DNA of 64,000 nt from positions 1,245-65,244 of the forward strand of contig JBBBWG010008113.1 of assembly GCA_037176905.1 (NCBI GenBank), written 5' to 3'. The translations under genes and the position numbers were made by a program. The stretch's first letter is position 1. Each line of letters starts with the position of its first letter. The notes below the pieces were generated by a model. That model worked only from the letters and a program-made list of their open reading frames with translations, made no database searches and was not told the origin of the DNA. Of the stretch, positions 49,440 through 60,835 are shown piece by piece. This DNA is from Azolla pinnata (lineage: Eukaryota; Streptophyta; Polypodiopsida; Salviniales; Salviniaceae).

Positions 49440-49795
49440 GTTCTTTTTTTTCTTCTTCTTCTTTCAGATAGAATTGTTCTCCTTTCTTCTTCTTCTTTTT
49501 TCTTCTTCTTTCAGATTGAATTGCTCTCCTTTCTTCTTTCTTCTTCTTCTTCTTCTTCTTCTTCTTCCAGATCGAATTGCTCTCCTTTCTTCTTCCAGAT
49601 CGAATTGCTCTCCTTTCTTCTTCTTCTTCTTCTTCTTTCATATTGAATTGCTCTCCTTTCTTCTTCTTCTTCTTCTTTCATATTGAATTGCTCTCCTTTC
49701 TTCTTCTTTTTTCTTCTTCTTCTTTCATATTGAATTGCTCTCCTTTCTTCTTCTTCTTTCAGATTGAATTGCTCTCCTTTCTCCTGTTCATGGAG
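49440..49795. repeat. TTC microsatellite/minisatellite with ATTGAATTGCTCTCC units
   Basis: About eight units of 30-50 bp, each (TTC)n, TTTCA(G/T)AT and GAATTGCTCTCC. It ends less than 100 bp before the nuclease start codon, so it is probably its leader or promoter. Confidence 0.92.
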
Positions 49796-49882
49796 GGGTA
49801 ATTTTGGGGAATTACAGAAAGTTCATCTTCTTAAACCCTTCGTTAAAACCCTGCTCTTCTGTTTTGCCTCTCTCTGCAGAAA

Positions 49883-52213
49883 ATGCGAGCGCTCTGCAGA
49901 GAGCTCGCGCTTCACCATCGCCGACGGCTCCCTGCTCCGCCCGCTCCCCCCGGGCTATGGTGCTGCAGATCACCTCTCACCACCCGTTCCAAAGACGCAG
50001 AACAGCAGCAGGCGTGGCAACGACGAGGAGATGGCGGAGGAGAGGCGGAGGGAAGCGCAGGAGGGACGGAGAGCAGAACCGTGGCGGCGAAGGAGGAGGA
50101 GAGAGATGCAAGCGAGGGAGGAAATGGAGGCGTCCGTGGCGAAGGAGAGCAAAGCGGTAGGGTTGGGAGGAGCCATGGAAGAAGAACTCCTCCTGCCGAG
50201 GCCACGTTTTCTGCTGCTGCGGCGGCTCCGCCTGCGAAACGCCATGTCGAAGCTTCTGCTAGGGTTTTCCGTTCCGACAGGGTTTCTGATTCCGGTACAT
50301 CTGACGAGCTCGAAGATCGGAAACACGGCACATCTCAGGTTAGGGTTTCGGTTCGCGGAGATGCCGGGGAGCACAGCTCGAGGTTCGACGTCAGGAAGGT
50401 TCCTCCTCCTCCTCCTCCTCCTCCTCCTCCATCATCTGCCATGGATCATGGAGATGCGGAGCAGACGGATGGCATGGAGAGGGTTTCTCCTTCCTGCGAG
50501 TCCGGGGACGGTGTCGATGGCCATGGCCGCGGGAGAGGAACCGGTGCTAGGGTTTCTGGTCCATGTGCTTTGAATGAAGGAGATGAAGAGCAGAACCTCG
50601 CGGCAGGCGATGTTAGGGTTTCTGCATCGGCAGCCATCCATGGAGAGGCAGGGCAAAGGGACAATGCAGAGATTCATGCTAGGTCACCATCACCATCACC
50701 ATCGCCATCGCCATCACCATCGCCATCACCATCGCCATCTCCATCACATGGGGAGGCTGGGCAAAGGGACAATGCAGAGATTGATGCTAGGGCACCATCA
50801 CCATCACCATCGTCATCGCCATCGCCATCACATGGAGAGGCTGGGCAAAGGGACAATGCAGAGATTCATGCTAGGTCGCCATCGCCATCGCCGTCGCCGT
50901 CGCCGTCGCCGTCGCCATCACCATCACCATCACCATCACCATCACCATCACCATCGCCATCACCATCGCCATCGCGTGGAGAGGCTGGGCAAAGGGACAA
51001 TGCAGAGTTTCATGCTAGGTCGCCATCGCCATCGCCATCGCCATCGCCATCGCCATCGCCATCGCCATCGCCATCGCCTTTGCATGGAGAGGATGGGCAA
51101 AGGGACGCTGCTGCGAAGATTCACGCTAGGTCACCGTCGCATGAAGGGTCTGGGCAGACGGGCAACACAGAGTCGGATGCGAGGTCGCAATCGCCATCTC
51201 CATCACTCGGAGAGGATGGGCAAAGGGACAGTGAGAGGTCCGATGCTAGTAGCAGGTCATCGTCACCGTCACAGTCATCGTCACAGTCACCGTCACCGTC
51301 ACAGTCACCGTCACAGTCATCGTCACAGTCACCGACACCGTCACCGTCAGAGTCACAGTCATTGTCACCGTCAGAGTCAGAGTCATCGTCACCGTCACGA
51401 TTGTCGATGCTATCGCCGTCGGGATCGGCGGGCGAGGAGAGCATCACGGAGCAGATGGTGCGGGAATGGGCGAGCCTGCGGAGGACGCGGCTGACGGCGA
51501 GCGTGTTTGCGTTCGCGATCGGGTTCTGGGAAGGCCGGAGGGTGCAGCTGTGGAGGGAGAAGGTGGGGATCCTGGAGCCGTTCCAGGGGAACCTGGCGAC
51601 GAACTGGGGGACGCTGAAGGAGGCGGCGGCGATCGAGCAATATGTAAAACTCACCGACAACAGGGTTCAGCACCAGCTCTTCAAGTCGTATCCGCAAGGC
51701 GGGGCGATGCCAGATTGGATGGGTGCATCGCCCGATGGCCTTGTGTATAGCCGCTCCGCGTTCATGCTGGAGAAGGGCGGGATTCTGGAGGTGAAGTGCC
51801 CCTTCAACCGGGGCCGGCCTGACGTCGGCGTTCCCTGGCCCTATGTGCCCTACTACTACATGCCCCAGGCCCAGGGCCTCATGGAGATCTTCGACCGCAA
51901 CTGGATGGATTTCTACGTCTGGACTTTGAACGGGAGCTCGATCTTCCGCATCGATCGCAACCCCGACTTGTGGGAGCTGATGCTCACCGCGCTCAACGAC
52001 TTCTGGTGGGGCCACGTCGTCCCCGCGAGGCATCATCTGCTCTCGTCGATCGGCGGCTCCGATTCCGACCTCCGCCGCTTCAAGCCCGGGCCCCACCACC
52101 CTCTCTTCCTCCCCATCGCGAGCCGCTGCAGGGCCCTCGCCGATCGCTCCCCTCTGCTCCTCCACGATCGCAACCCGCGGCTCGTTCGCCAGCGAGCCCC
52201 TCCGCTCGGATAA
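49883..52213 (+). CDS. YqaJ-type PD-(D/E)XK nuclease with long SP-repeat N-terminus
   Basis: The C-terminal 260 residues (from about 518) form a YqaJ/lambda-exonuclease-like domain, predicted to degrade or process DNA. They match the plant restriction-endonuclease-like family (for example Arabidopsis At1g13810): LRRTRLTASVFAFAIGFW, GNLATNWGTLKEAAAIEQY, MGASPDGLVY, GGILEVKCPF, PQAQGLMEIFDRNWMDFYVW and NDFWWGHV. Candidate catalytic residues are D618 and E636-V-K638. The reading frame is one intron-free ORF of 776 codons. The N-terminal 517 residues are low-complexity: a Glu/Arg/Gly-rich start, a poly-Pro run, then tandem GEAGQRDNAEIHARSPSPSP units made by a minisatellite. The usual family protein lacks this, so the true start could be downstream or part of the N-terminus could be leader or intron; the frame nevertheless stays open throughout. 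Its cell compartment is unknown. Confidence 0.8.
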   Translation: MRALCRELALHHRRRLPAPPAPPGLWCCRSPLTTRSKDAEQQQAWQRRGDGGGEAEGSAGGTESRTVAAKEEERDASEGGNGGVRGEGEQSGRVGRSHGRRTPPAEATFSAAAAAPPAKRHVEASARVFRSDRVSDSGTSDELEDRKHGTSQVRVSVRGDAGEHSSRFDVRKVPPPPPPPPPPSSAMDHGDAEQTDGMERVSPSCESGDGVDGHGRGRGTGARVSGPCALNEGDEEQNLAAGDVRVSASAAIHGEAGQRDNAEIHARSPSPSPSPSPSPSPSPSPSPSHGEAGQRDNAEIDARAPSPSPSSSPSPSHGEAGQRDNAEIHARSPSPSPSPSPSPSPSPSPSPSPSPSPSPSPSPSRGEAGQRDNAEFHARSPSPSPSPSPSPSPSPSPSPLHGEDGQRDAAAKIHARSPSHEGSGQTGNTESDARSQSPSPSLGEDGQRDSERSDASSRSSSPSQSSSQSPSPSQSPSQSSSQSPTPSPSESQSLSPSESESSSPSRLSMLSPSGSAGEESITEQMVREWASLRRTRLTASVFAFAIGFWEGRRVQLWREKVGILEPFQGNLATNWGTLKEAAAIEQYVKLTDNRVQHQLFKSYPQGGAMPDWMGASPDGLVYSRSAFMLEKGGILEVKCPFNRGRPDVGVPWPYVPYYYMPQAQGLMEIFDRNWMDFYVWTLNGSSIFRIDRNPDLWELMLTALNDFWWGHVVPARHHLLSSIGGSDSDLRRFKPGPHHPLFLPIASRCRALADRSPLLLHDRNPRLVRQRAPPLG
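50636..51125 (+). repeat. Coding minisatellite (CCATCG/CCATCA)n with spacer units
   Basis: Five spacers beginning GGAGAGGCTGGGCAAAGGGA (or a close variant) alternate with hexamer runs of CCATCA, CCATCG or CCGTCG. The lengths of the hexamer runs vary widely between units. A related CACAGT/CACCGT hexamer array continues at 51256-51410. Confidence 0.92.
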
Positions 52214-52301
52214 TTGAAGATTCCAGACCTCGTCGTCCTCCTCGATCGATGACACGGCTGCTCTCTTTCTGTCGGCATCGTCCAAATGCAATGTTTCTGA
52301 T

Positions 52302-52389
52302 GGTTTGGAAGGAAGCTCGCAGCAGGAGAAACCCTAAAACCTAAACCCTAAACCCTAAACCCTAAACCGGTTTGGAAGGAAGCTCGCAG
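52302..52389. repeat. Telomere-like tract flanked by 21-bp direct repeats
   Basis: A 21-bp word starting GGTTTGGAAGGAAGCTC occurs at 52302-52322 and again, identical, at 52369-52389. Between them lies 46 bp that is mostly (CCCTAAA)n. It lies just downstream of the nuclease stop codon. Confidence 0.92.
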
Positions 52390-53320
52390 GTGTTTTCCTC
52401 CTGGATGTATAAATTACATATGGCTGTCGAAATGAGGTGTCGAGCTCCCCCCCGTTCGAGCTTGGGATGAGTCTGGTGTGGTCCTGCTTAGCACAACGAC
52501 AACGACAATAAGTGAAAAGAAGAACAAGGATTGTTGGTTCCTGGCTTTGTCGTATGTTGCCCACGATGTTGATGAGGTTGCTCCATGGTTTACCGATCGG
52601 ACATGAGCAAATCAATGAGTCTTTATTGATGCCCACATGGTTTGTGGATGATTTTTCGGGTGTTTTGTTCACATCGATCGCACACTAGAAATTCAGCTTC
52701 TCGCTCTTATGATCGGGTGCTCCGAGGGATTGCTTTATGTTGTTCCGTGTTGCGTAACAAGATACAGGGCATATAACACATGTCCTTGATAGAAGTTGTG
52801 AGTCGGTGCCCAGGCATCCTTTGATTTGGGCTTGGATGCCCCATTCATAGGAATGTGATGACATTTGACGTTATGCGTGTCTTTTTTTTTTTGTGCACAT
52901 ACATAGGGTCACGAATTTGTAGTGCGAGATCGTAGCGTGTTAGTCGAATTTCTGATTGTGTAACTGATAAATCTGGATCCACCATCTATAAAAGAATTGA
53001 TTGGTTTTCACAAGTCAACGAATCGAAGTGATTGGACCTTCAAATCGATGCATAACGCATCAAAGCCATTCAATTATAACTCGTGCACCACGTGCATGTG
53101 TTCCCTATTAACTTCTTAATCATCTGATGCTTCCTTCTTTTGCTTAGAGCTTTGCATTGGAGTGCTCTGTCGAGAAGAAACAAAGATGTCGAATCGACCC
53201 ACCATCGAAGTGGTCAACTAGAGGACAACGAGGAACCAGCTTGAATTGGTAGCTCGTGCTTTCAGATGAGTCTAATCCATTGGTTTAGTAAGCAAGACGA
53301 TTTCAATTGTTTTACCAATT
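52390..53320. other. Intergenic, no gene seen
   Basis: No coding, RNA or repeat structure was recognised beyond a short T run at 52882. Confidence 0.45.
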
Positions 53321-54060
53321 GATTAAGCACTTAACTAGATGATTAAGAATTTACTTAACGGATTAACAACCTAATCGATAGCAGATGGCCTTCAAATGGC
53401 GATAATAAGTTAATGGGAAATTTCAGCATCAGACAAAAGAAGATTTTTGACTTTGAGTTTGTCTATCGGTCAAACCTTATTCTGCACAGAAGGATCATTC
53501 GACGGGCAGAAGGCTAGCCCTAACCCTAACGAGCTTCAATGAGGGGAATCACATGCTGATTAGTAGTTGATTAAGCACTTAACTAGCTGATTAAGCACTT
53601 GCTTAACTGATTAACAAGCTGATTCAATCATCGATAGCAGATGGCCTTCAAATGGCAATAATCGGTTAAATGGGAAATTTCAGCATCAGACAAAGAAGAT
53701 CTTTGACTTTGAATTTGTCTGTCGGTCAACCCTAATTCTGCACAGAAGGATCATTCGACGAACAGAAGGCTAGCCCTAACCCTAACAAGCTTCGAGAGGT
53801 GGAATCACATGCTGATTAGTAGTTGATTAAGCACTTAACTAGCTGATTAAGCACATACTTAACCGATTAACAAGCTCATTGAATCATCATCAACAGTGTA
53901 TGGCCTTCACAAATGGCAACATCAGACAGAGAAGGTCTTTGACTCTGTGTGTCCGTCTGTTCAACCCTAATTCTGCACAGAAGCATCGTTCGACAAGACA
54001 GGAGGTTAGCCCTAGCCCTAACCCTAACCCTAACCCTAACAAGCTTCAGAAGGAGAATCG
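53321..54060. repeat. Three-copy tandem repeat of about 250 bp with terminal CCCTAA motifs
   Basis: Copies begin GATTAAGCACTTAACTAG at 53321, 53569 and 53825 (offsets 248 and 256). All contain GATTAACAAGCT or a close form, GATGGCCTTCAAATGGC (diverged in copy 3), TTTCAGCATCAGACA or its remainder, and CCCTAATTCTGCACAGAAG. Each ends with GGCTAGCCCTAACCCTAAC; in the third copy this telomeric end has grown to at least five units. Confidence 0.92.
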
Positions 54061-54456
54061 CAAGGATGCAAAACCCCGGCTCCAGCAAGGGAGGTAAGCC
54101 TTTGTCCCTAACGTTTCCAAAGATTTCAGCGGCAGCACCCGAATCCTAACCCTAACCCTAGCACCGGCCTCAACCCGAAACCCTAACCCTAACTTCTCCC
54201 TAGGTCTGATCGCAACCCGTTTGCCTACATCCGTGACTTGCTGTAGCTGCGACATGATAGAACCAAGTCGACACCCTAACCTCAAGCCCAAGCTTCCCTT
54301 TCCCTAATTCTGATCCGAACCCTGATCCAGTCGTCGATTCGACGGTAGATTCAGTTTGCGGCCCTGAGAATCCTCCGTGGTTCCTTCACACGCGCGCTAC
54401 AGTTGGTTTTCCACCACATGGAAATGGGACCTGGACCTTGAATTGGAGAATTAGAA

Positions 54457-57400
54457 ATGGATCTAGAAATGGATACGGCAGACATTTTGGCCGATGACCG
54501 AAAGCAGAAGACGGGGTTGCCTTGTAAGGTCTTGTTCGGAAGTGCACTGTTCAGAGTGCATGTTGCAGCGGCATGTGTGCAGATTCTCTATGCGGCCTTC
54601 CAGATCCTTGCAAAGGTTGCGTTGTCCTCTGGTACCAGTAGAAGTGTTTTCCCTGTCTACAGAAATGCCATTGCTGCTTTGGTTCTCGCTCCCTTTGCCT
54701 TCTTCTATGAAAGGTTGGTATTTCCAGCTACATTTTAACAGTGATGTCTTGAATTTACAATGATTGTGTTGGTGATGAGGATTACTGATGCTGGTGGTCA
54801 TGGTTTTAGTTCTGAATATAATGGTGAATGTGATGGCATTGATGATGATTGTAACGATTACGGTTATTAGGTGAGAATTATGTCGATATGACCAGTAATA
54901 ATGGAGATTGTGATGGTGATGAGTATGTTGGTGTCCATCGCGATAATGGTTATGACAATGATAACGTTGATGACGATTATGATGATATTGGTGATGATGA
55001 TGTTTGTGGTGGTTATGATTGTGATCGTGTGTATGGAGTTCATGATGTTAATGCCGATGTTTGTAATGGTGACAATGGTGATGATGTGGATGAAGGTGAT
55101 GACGATAATGATGATGTGGATGGACAACGATGATGATGCAGGGGATGACAATTATGATGATGTGGATGACAGCAGTGATGATGAAATTATCATGCATTGA
55201 TTCATGGTGATGATCATGATGATTGTAATGATGCCTGAGGATGATTGCAATGATACTGATGGTGATATGGTGTTTCTGATGATGAGTCTTTCACAAAAAA
55301 AAGGCACATTATTGGAGAAACTTTTCATATCTTTGTAGTTTTGTTGCATCTTTGCAGGAGAATACGTCCCAGATTGACACTTATGAAGTTATCTCAGCTT
55401 TTCCTATGTGGCTTTATTGGGTAATTTTCAAATACCAAACTAATTGTTTGTAACAAACATGTTCGTTAATGTAGTAGTTTGTAACTTGGATATTTTAATT
55501 AAACTGCATAGACAAGGGAAGTCTCAGAAAGGATTGCCGTCTAGATTCTATATATACACGCACACACACACACACACACACATACACATACATACATACA
55601 TACATATATATGTACATACACACACACACACACACACACATCTGTGCACCTATGCATATGTTTACATGTAAGGTATGTGTGTATGATCGGCAATGCACTG
55701 TTCCGATGTAATTAGTTCATCATTTTCTGCTTTTATATGCATAGTGCATATTCATTTCCAAAGAAGTTGGTCTTTTCTTTTTGCTTCTCACTCGTAGAAA
55801 ACCAATTTCTTAGTATTTGGGCAACCAGTTTCCAAGTGTTTCCCAGCATTCCTATAGGAGTTCCAATTGAATTAGATTCAGAAATTTTGGAGAGTAATAT
55901 CCAGCTGCTTCTCATTGAGTATTAAGTTGAAGCGCTCTGTGATTCTAACATTCTCTTTATCTCTTTATCATACCGGTGTGCTATTTTTGCTGGATAATTA
56001 TATCTTTCTCCCAATTGTTTTTTTACCTTTTTCAGTGTTGTGTAATTCAATTGCATTATCATTTTCATTCTTTTTCACTAGGATTCCTTCAAAACCTTTC
56101 TGTTAGAACTCTGTTGCAGACATTTTGGCAACTGCAAATGCATCCTGTTACCATGATTCGATATTATGTACTTCTATCATTAATACATTTTATTGATGTA
56201 TTTTCTACTATAATGCTCTATGTGCAGAGTTTGTATGAATCAAACGCTGTTTCTTGCTGGTCTTTATTATACATCTGCAACGTTTACTGCAACCTTGCAA
56301 AATTTGACGCCTGCGTTAACATTTGCAATATCTGCATCACTCGGGTATGTTGTGGCTGATGCCTTGAAATAAAGTCTCTTCATGTATGTTTGTTGAAAAG
56401 CAAATTCATTACTTAAAATGTAAATAGGGAACAACCTTGATTGACCCATTGGTTAAAATACACAAATCTGGATGCTTCTGTTGGACAGAGCATATGGTGG
56501 GCTACACATTTGAGGATGTTTAACGCAAGGAGTAAAAATTCTCAAACAATATTTGAAGTATTTTGATTAGCATTTTGCCTGAAGTAAAATAGGATTCACA
56601 TGTTTGTAAGATGTTCTGGTTGGTTTCATAAGTCGTTTTTACATTTCTTTCTTTCTTTCTCGCATTACTATCCCTTAATCTGTTATGAACATGCTACTAA
56701 AAAATAGACCGAGGTAAAGGTAGAACAAGAGAAATAGATTAGCTAGAGAACCCAATCCTCTCAACCACTCCTGGGTTATGATTGAGACATAGCCAACCTA
56801 CCACGGACATCCCATATAATTGGATATTAGGATGGCTAATATTTTGGTAGGGGTAAAACCAATGTGATGACGAAAACTTAGCCCATGTTGTTGGTGTCCC
56901 CTACACAGTCGGTCTAACGACATAGCTGTATGATGTATCTTATTAGGGTAGTAAGGCCTCATATTTATTATTTATCTCAAGATCCCTTGAATTAGGATAT
57001 CTTTTAAGCAGACTCTCCAAGGCTTTCCGTTTATTAGTTGTTAAGTTCATAATAGTGTGTACCACACTTTACATTCTATGAATCACACTAGCCTCCTCAT
57101 CTTAACGCAAATGAACACACCCTTCACTTCTGTTTTTTGATTATTTGTGACCTCTCTTCTATACGTTAGGCATGCGTAATATACTCCTTGCTTGAAACAT
57201 TGTACTTTTGCAATATAAAGTGAGGGAATCAAGTTGAGTATCTTCCTGTCCTCGAGTGCATCATCAGTAGGTTTATCAATCCATTTGAGCTTGAATTGGT
57301 GAATTTGTTTGGGATTAATACCTTGGAAGAAGTAACCCGATCGTGACAATGAAAGCCTAGCATGCATCATTGGTGTCTCAAGCTACCAACTAACAATATA

Positions 57401-59356
57401 TTATCCAATGAAATGTCTTGTGCCTCTAGCAAGGCCTCATATTTATACATCTCTCGAGGTTCATTGAACTAGAAAGACTCCCAATTCATTGGTTTTCAAG
57501 ATCATGATGTTGCACGCCACATTAGCCCATTTCTAACCTAATTCATGCTACTTGAATATTCATGACCTACCCATGTATAGGTCATGCATATATAATACTC
57601 CCTTCGTCACATCTTGTGTATGTTTTTTTAATTAAACAACAGATAATCTATGCATAATTGCTTCATAAGTGCACTAATATGCGTTTGTTTTTCATCGTCA
57701 TCGTTATCATTTTAGATTCTTCACCAATGTCCCCACACTGCTTGATATGAATGTGTTTTCTTTGGGTTCAGTATAGAACAATTACGGATTGAAAGGAGAG
57801 AAGGTCAGGCAAAGGCACTGGGGGTGTTGCTTGGTGTAAGTGGGGCAACCCTGATTGCATTGTACAAAGGTCCTGCAATTCTAAGTCTATCTGCTATAAC
57901 TAATGGTCAGTTAACAGCCGAAGTATCCTCATTTATATCATGGCGGTTAGGAGTTCTATGCCTCCTTGGTAATTGTGTAACATTGGCTATCTGGCTTATC
58001 ATACAGGTACTATATGTTTATTTATTTTTTCATTTTGTTACTGTGAGCATTGATAGGGGCATTCATTCTTGCTCTCGTTGTTCTCTTCTAGAACCCTATT
58101 TTGAAAGATTATCCAGCTCAGTTATCAGCAACAGCTCTGACATACTTTTTTGGAAGCATTCAACTTGCATTAATTGCTGCATATGCAGAGAGGGACATTG
58201 ATGTGTGGATCGCGACATTCTACTCTGACTTGCCTGCAATTCTGTATGCGGTATGTCGTGTTCTTTTTATATGGTCTTATTAGTTAGGTGGGGGTTGACA
58301 TGGTAATTCTTCTAGTAAAATTCAAACTTACGTTTCTTTTGCAAGTAAAACAGCGCAACAACCAGAGATTTTAATCTTTTGAAATGTAAAGAACTTGCAT
58401 ATTCTGATATATTCTGAATGTAAATGTGCAGGTTGTTGAGTTCCATGTAGATATTCTGTTATAATGCTATTATCCTGAACAATCTTCTGCATAAAGGGCC
58501 CCATACAGACATTCAGTTATAATCCTATTATTTTCAAGACAATAATATATGTTTTAACAGTCATCTCCATATACTGAAGGCTCCCATGTAGATTTTCTGT
58601 TATAATGCTATTGTCATCGAGATGATTGATCATATATTCGCAACAATCCTTAAGGGAATAAAGGGCTCCATATGAAATCGGTTTTCTAATGCTCTTCTAA
58701 GCACGTGTGGGTTTTGACTTGCAATTGTGTATCTGATGCAGAAATAGTTGTCTTTGGGTGTTTTCGTAGGGAGTGGTAGCATCAGGATTGGCGATGACTT
58801 TGCAGGGTTGGTGTGCTTATCAAGGAGGCCCTGTTCTTGTTGCTGCGTATCAACCTCTGCAAACGATCTTCGTGGCTCTCTTATCCTCCACATTCATTGG
58901 AGAGTCATTTTACATGGGAAGGTGCACACTATATAGAATCTATATCATTCTTTTTTACTGTTTCTTTTCCAACTACTTCCAAGGGGGAAACACTAAAGGG
59001 ATAGTCTGGTAATTTGGTATGGGGTATGGTATACTCATAATTTTGAAGTTCTAGGGGTATTCTAGTGAAAGTTTTAGGGTTATTTTCATCCCAATTTCAA
59101 CTACTACACATACAGATGTTCATTGACCTAGAAGATACATGTAATATGCAGCTTGTTAGGTGGTTTCATCATCATTACTGGCCTGTATCTGGTTGTTTGG
59201 GGAAATTCAATGGAGAAGAAAGCACATGTTGTCGACGAGAACACGAAAGGCATCTCAAAGAGTGAAACATCCTCAAAGTGTGAACAGGATCTGAAAGAGC
59301 CCCTTCTTGATGATGGAAGGTTTTCAAATGAAACTCTAGACTCAGGTTGTGCATAG
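54457..59356 (+). CDS. WAT1/UMAMIT-like EamA-family membrane transporter
   Basis: Plant drug/metabolite transporter superfamily protein (EamA domains, about ten membrane helices). Relatives export amino acids, auxin or nodulin-21-type substrates from plasma membrane or tonoplast; the substrate here is unknown. Exons: 54457-54713, 55358-55420, 56228-56344, 57772-58006, 58092-58250, 58770-58921 and 59152-59356; phases join, giving 395 residues, close to WAT1. Family blocks: QILYAAFQILAKVALSSG, YRNAIAALVLAPFAFFYER, YYTSATFTATLQNLTPALTF, GVSGATLIALYKGP, YPAQLSATALTYFFGSIQ, GWCAYQGGPVLVAAYQPLQT, and GFIIITGLYLVVWGN. The C-terminal tail is hydrophilic, with an acidic-dileucine-like KEPLL. The first Met (MDLEMDTADIL) has a near alternative four codons on. 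Introns 1-3 are full of repeats. Confidence 0.93.
54840..55270. repeat. GAT/GATGTT-rich imperfect microsatellite in intron 1
   Basis: GATGATG, GGTGATG and AATGATG words fill most of the first intron of the transporter gene. They give open frames rich in Asp or Val on the plus strand that are not believed. Confidence 0.8.
55557..55650. repeat. (CA)n / (CATA)n microsatellite in intron 2
   Basis: Two CA runs (55558-55582 and 55617-55640) flank a CATACATA and TATATATG core. Confidence 0.93.
56640..57620. repeat. Two diverged copies of an unidentified element in intron 3
   Basis: Blocks around 56880-57110 and 57350-57560 share, in order, TTGGTGTC, AAGGCCTCATATTTAT, TGAA-TAG, a TCAAGATCATGATG-like region and CACATTAGCC or CACACTAGCC. 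The copies are much diverged and imply an old insertion plus duplication. No coding domain or clear termini were seen, so the class is unknown. Confidence 0.5.
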
Positions 59357-59822
59357 CAAAATAAACATAATGATAGGAGGGTTTGAGATGCAACTAATAT
59401 CTTCGTCACTTCCCTACTATACTTCCAGCTTCCGTGCCATCATGATAGGATACAGAGACATGGAGATTTACGGTAACAGGCGGCAGCGTGTTTACAGAAA
59501 ACGGTTGAGGAGATGGGGCTTGTGAATCGTTCTTTTGTCAGAAACAGATAAGATTGATCATGAACGTCCTCCCAAAGCATGTATGATGTTTTGGGATGAG
59601 ATGAAGGCCATTGAATTGCATCGGAGCCCTATTCACCACATATTCCTTTCTTGGGCATGAAGCAATTACATGCATGGTGACAAATGATCTCTTGTATTTT
59701 CGTCGAGGTGAGCAAATGGGAAGTTTCACTGCATAATACTCTAATCAGTATCAGGTCAACTACATATTAATCGTGTGAACCTTACTTCAATCCATTGAGT
59801 ATTCTCGTTCGTCGGGAGTAAC

Positions 59823-59864
59823 AGACTTTGCTAAAATTCTTCTCTCAGAATTTTAGCAAAGTCT
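59823..59864. other. Perfect 18-bp inverted repeat with 6-nt loop
   Basis: AGACTTTGCTAAAATTCT, loop TCTCTC, then its exact reverse complement. It lies about 470 bp after the transporter stop codon, in 3' flanking sequence. It could form a strong RNA hairpin, or be the inner part of a small inverted-repeat element. Confidence 0.85.
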
Positions 59865-60835
59865 ATTCATTTTAGTTTGGGGAGCATCGAACTCTATTCA
59901 TTTTATTGGCAGGTGCAAAAAGCTGTCGTACATCAGTCATCGGTGAGCATATTTACATGCTGAACCTGTGTATACTGTGTTTGGGAGCTATGATCCTATA
60001 TTTGGAAACAGAAAAAAAAAAAGGAAAACTGTATGGAATTCTATTCATCTGTTGCAAGGTACAAAACCATTTGGTTGCAAGCTTGAACCTAATATGCTGT
60101 CGATTGTCATCATCGGAACAAAAACACGCATCGAATGCTTATGAAACTCAGTGAAAGATGGATAGATGTGCATATTCAGTATCAAGCTTGAGTATTGGAA
60201 ACGTATCTTAGTATTGACTGCAGCTTTAGTACGAGCTTGAGGTTTGAGAAAGCCATTACTTGTGTTCCAGGTACAGAACAAGTTGTGGCTATGGGAAAAA
60301 ACGAATATTTCGGAAAAGAAGCAAGTAGAAGGCATTTGATATATACATGTAGAAGGCATTTCTTACAGAAGGGCATGAGGAAAACAGTGTCACGATAAAC
60401 TTGGTGTTCTGAATTGGATTAGGGCTAAGTAAGTCCATGCAATGGATAAGAGATTTGTTGTAGCTACCTATGCAAGGATAGAGAGCATATTAACGACTTT
60501 TATTGAACCTCATTTGTGGGCTTGGAACCAAGCTTGCTCATTGTTGTAATTCTAGTGCAGGATCTATTGTTTTGGAATAAACAGAACAGAAACATGTACA
60601 AGCACGCTTGTTTGTTCCGTGTCTTGGTTCAGAATACAGACAGAGGCACAGATACAGGCCAATGTTTTCAGGCATGGTTATGGAAGTTGCACGATTTCCG
60701 CCCCCTTGAATGATGGCATCGATGCGCTCGAAAGATCGAGCCCTCGAAAAGCCAGAAATGCGGAAACCCCTCGGAAAAGCAAAGGCAGGCTCAGAGTTCT
60801 TCAGGGCTTCGTTGTGTCAGGGTGTTTTGCAAGGT
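59865..60835. other. Intergenic, no gene seen
   Basis: Short open frames only. TCTATTCATTTTA is repeated at 59863 and about 59893. No RNA gene was recognised. Confidence 0.45.

Noticed and set aside
50574-51494. His/Arg-rich 306-codon frame overlapping the nuclease N-terminus
   Set aside because: Out-of-frame reading of the CCATCG minisatellite; the frame continuous with the nuclease domain is preferred.
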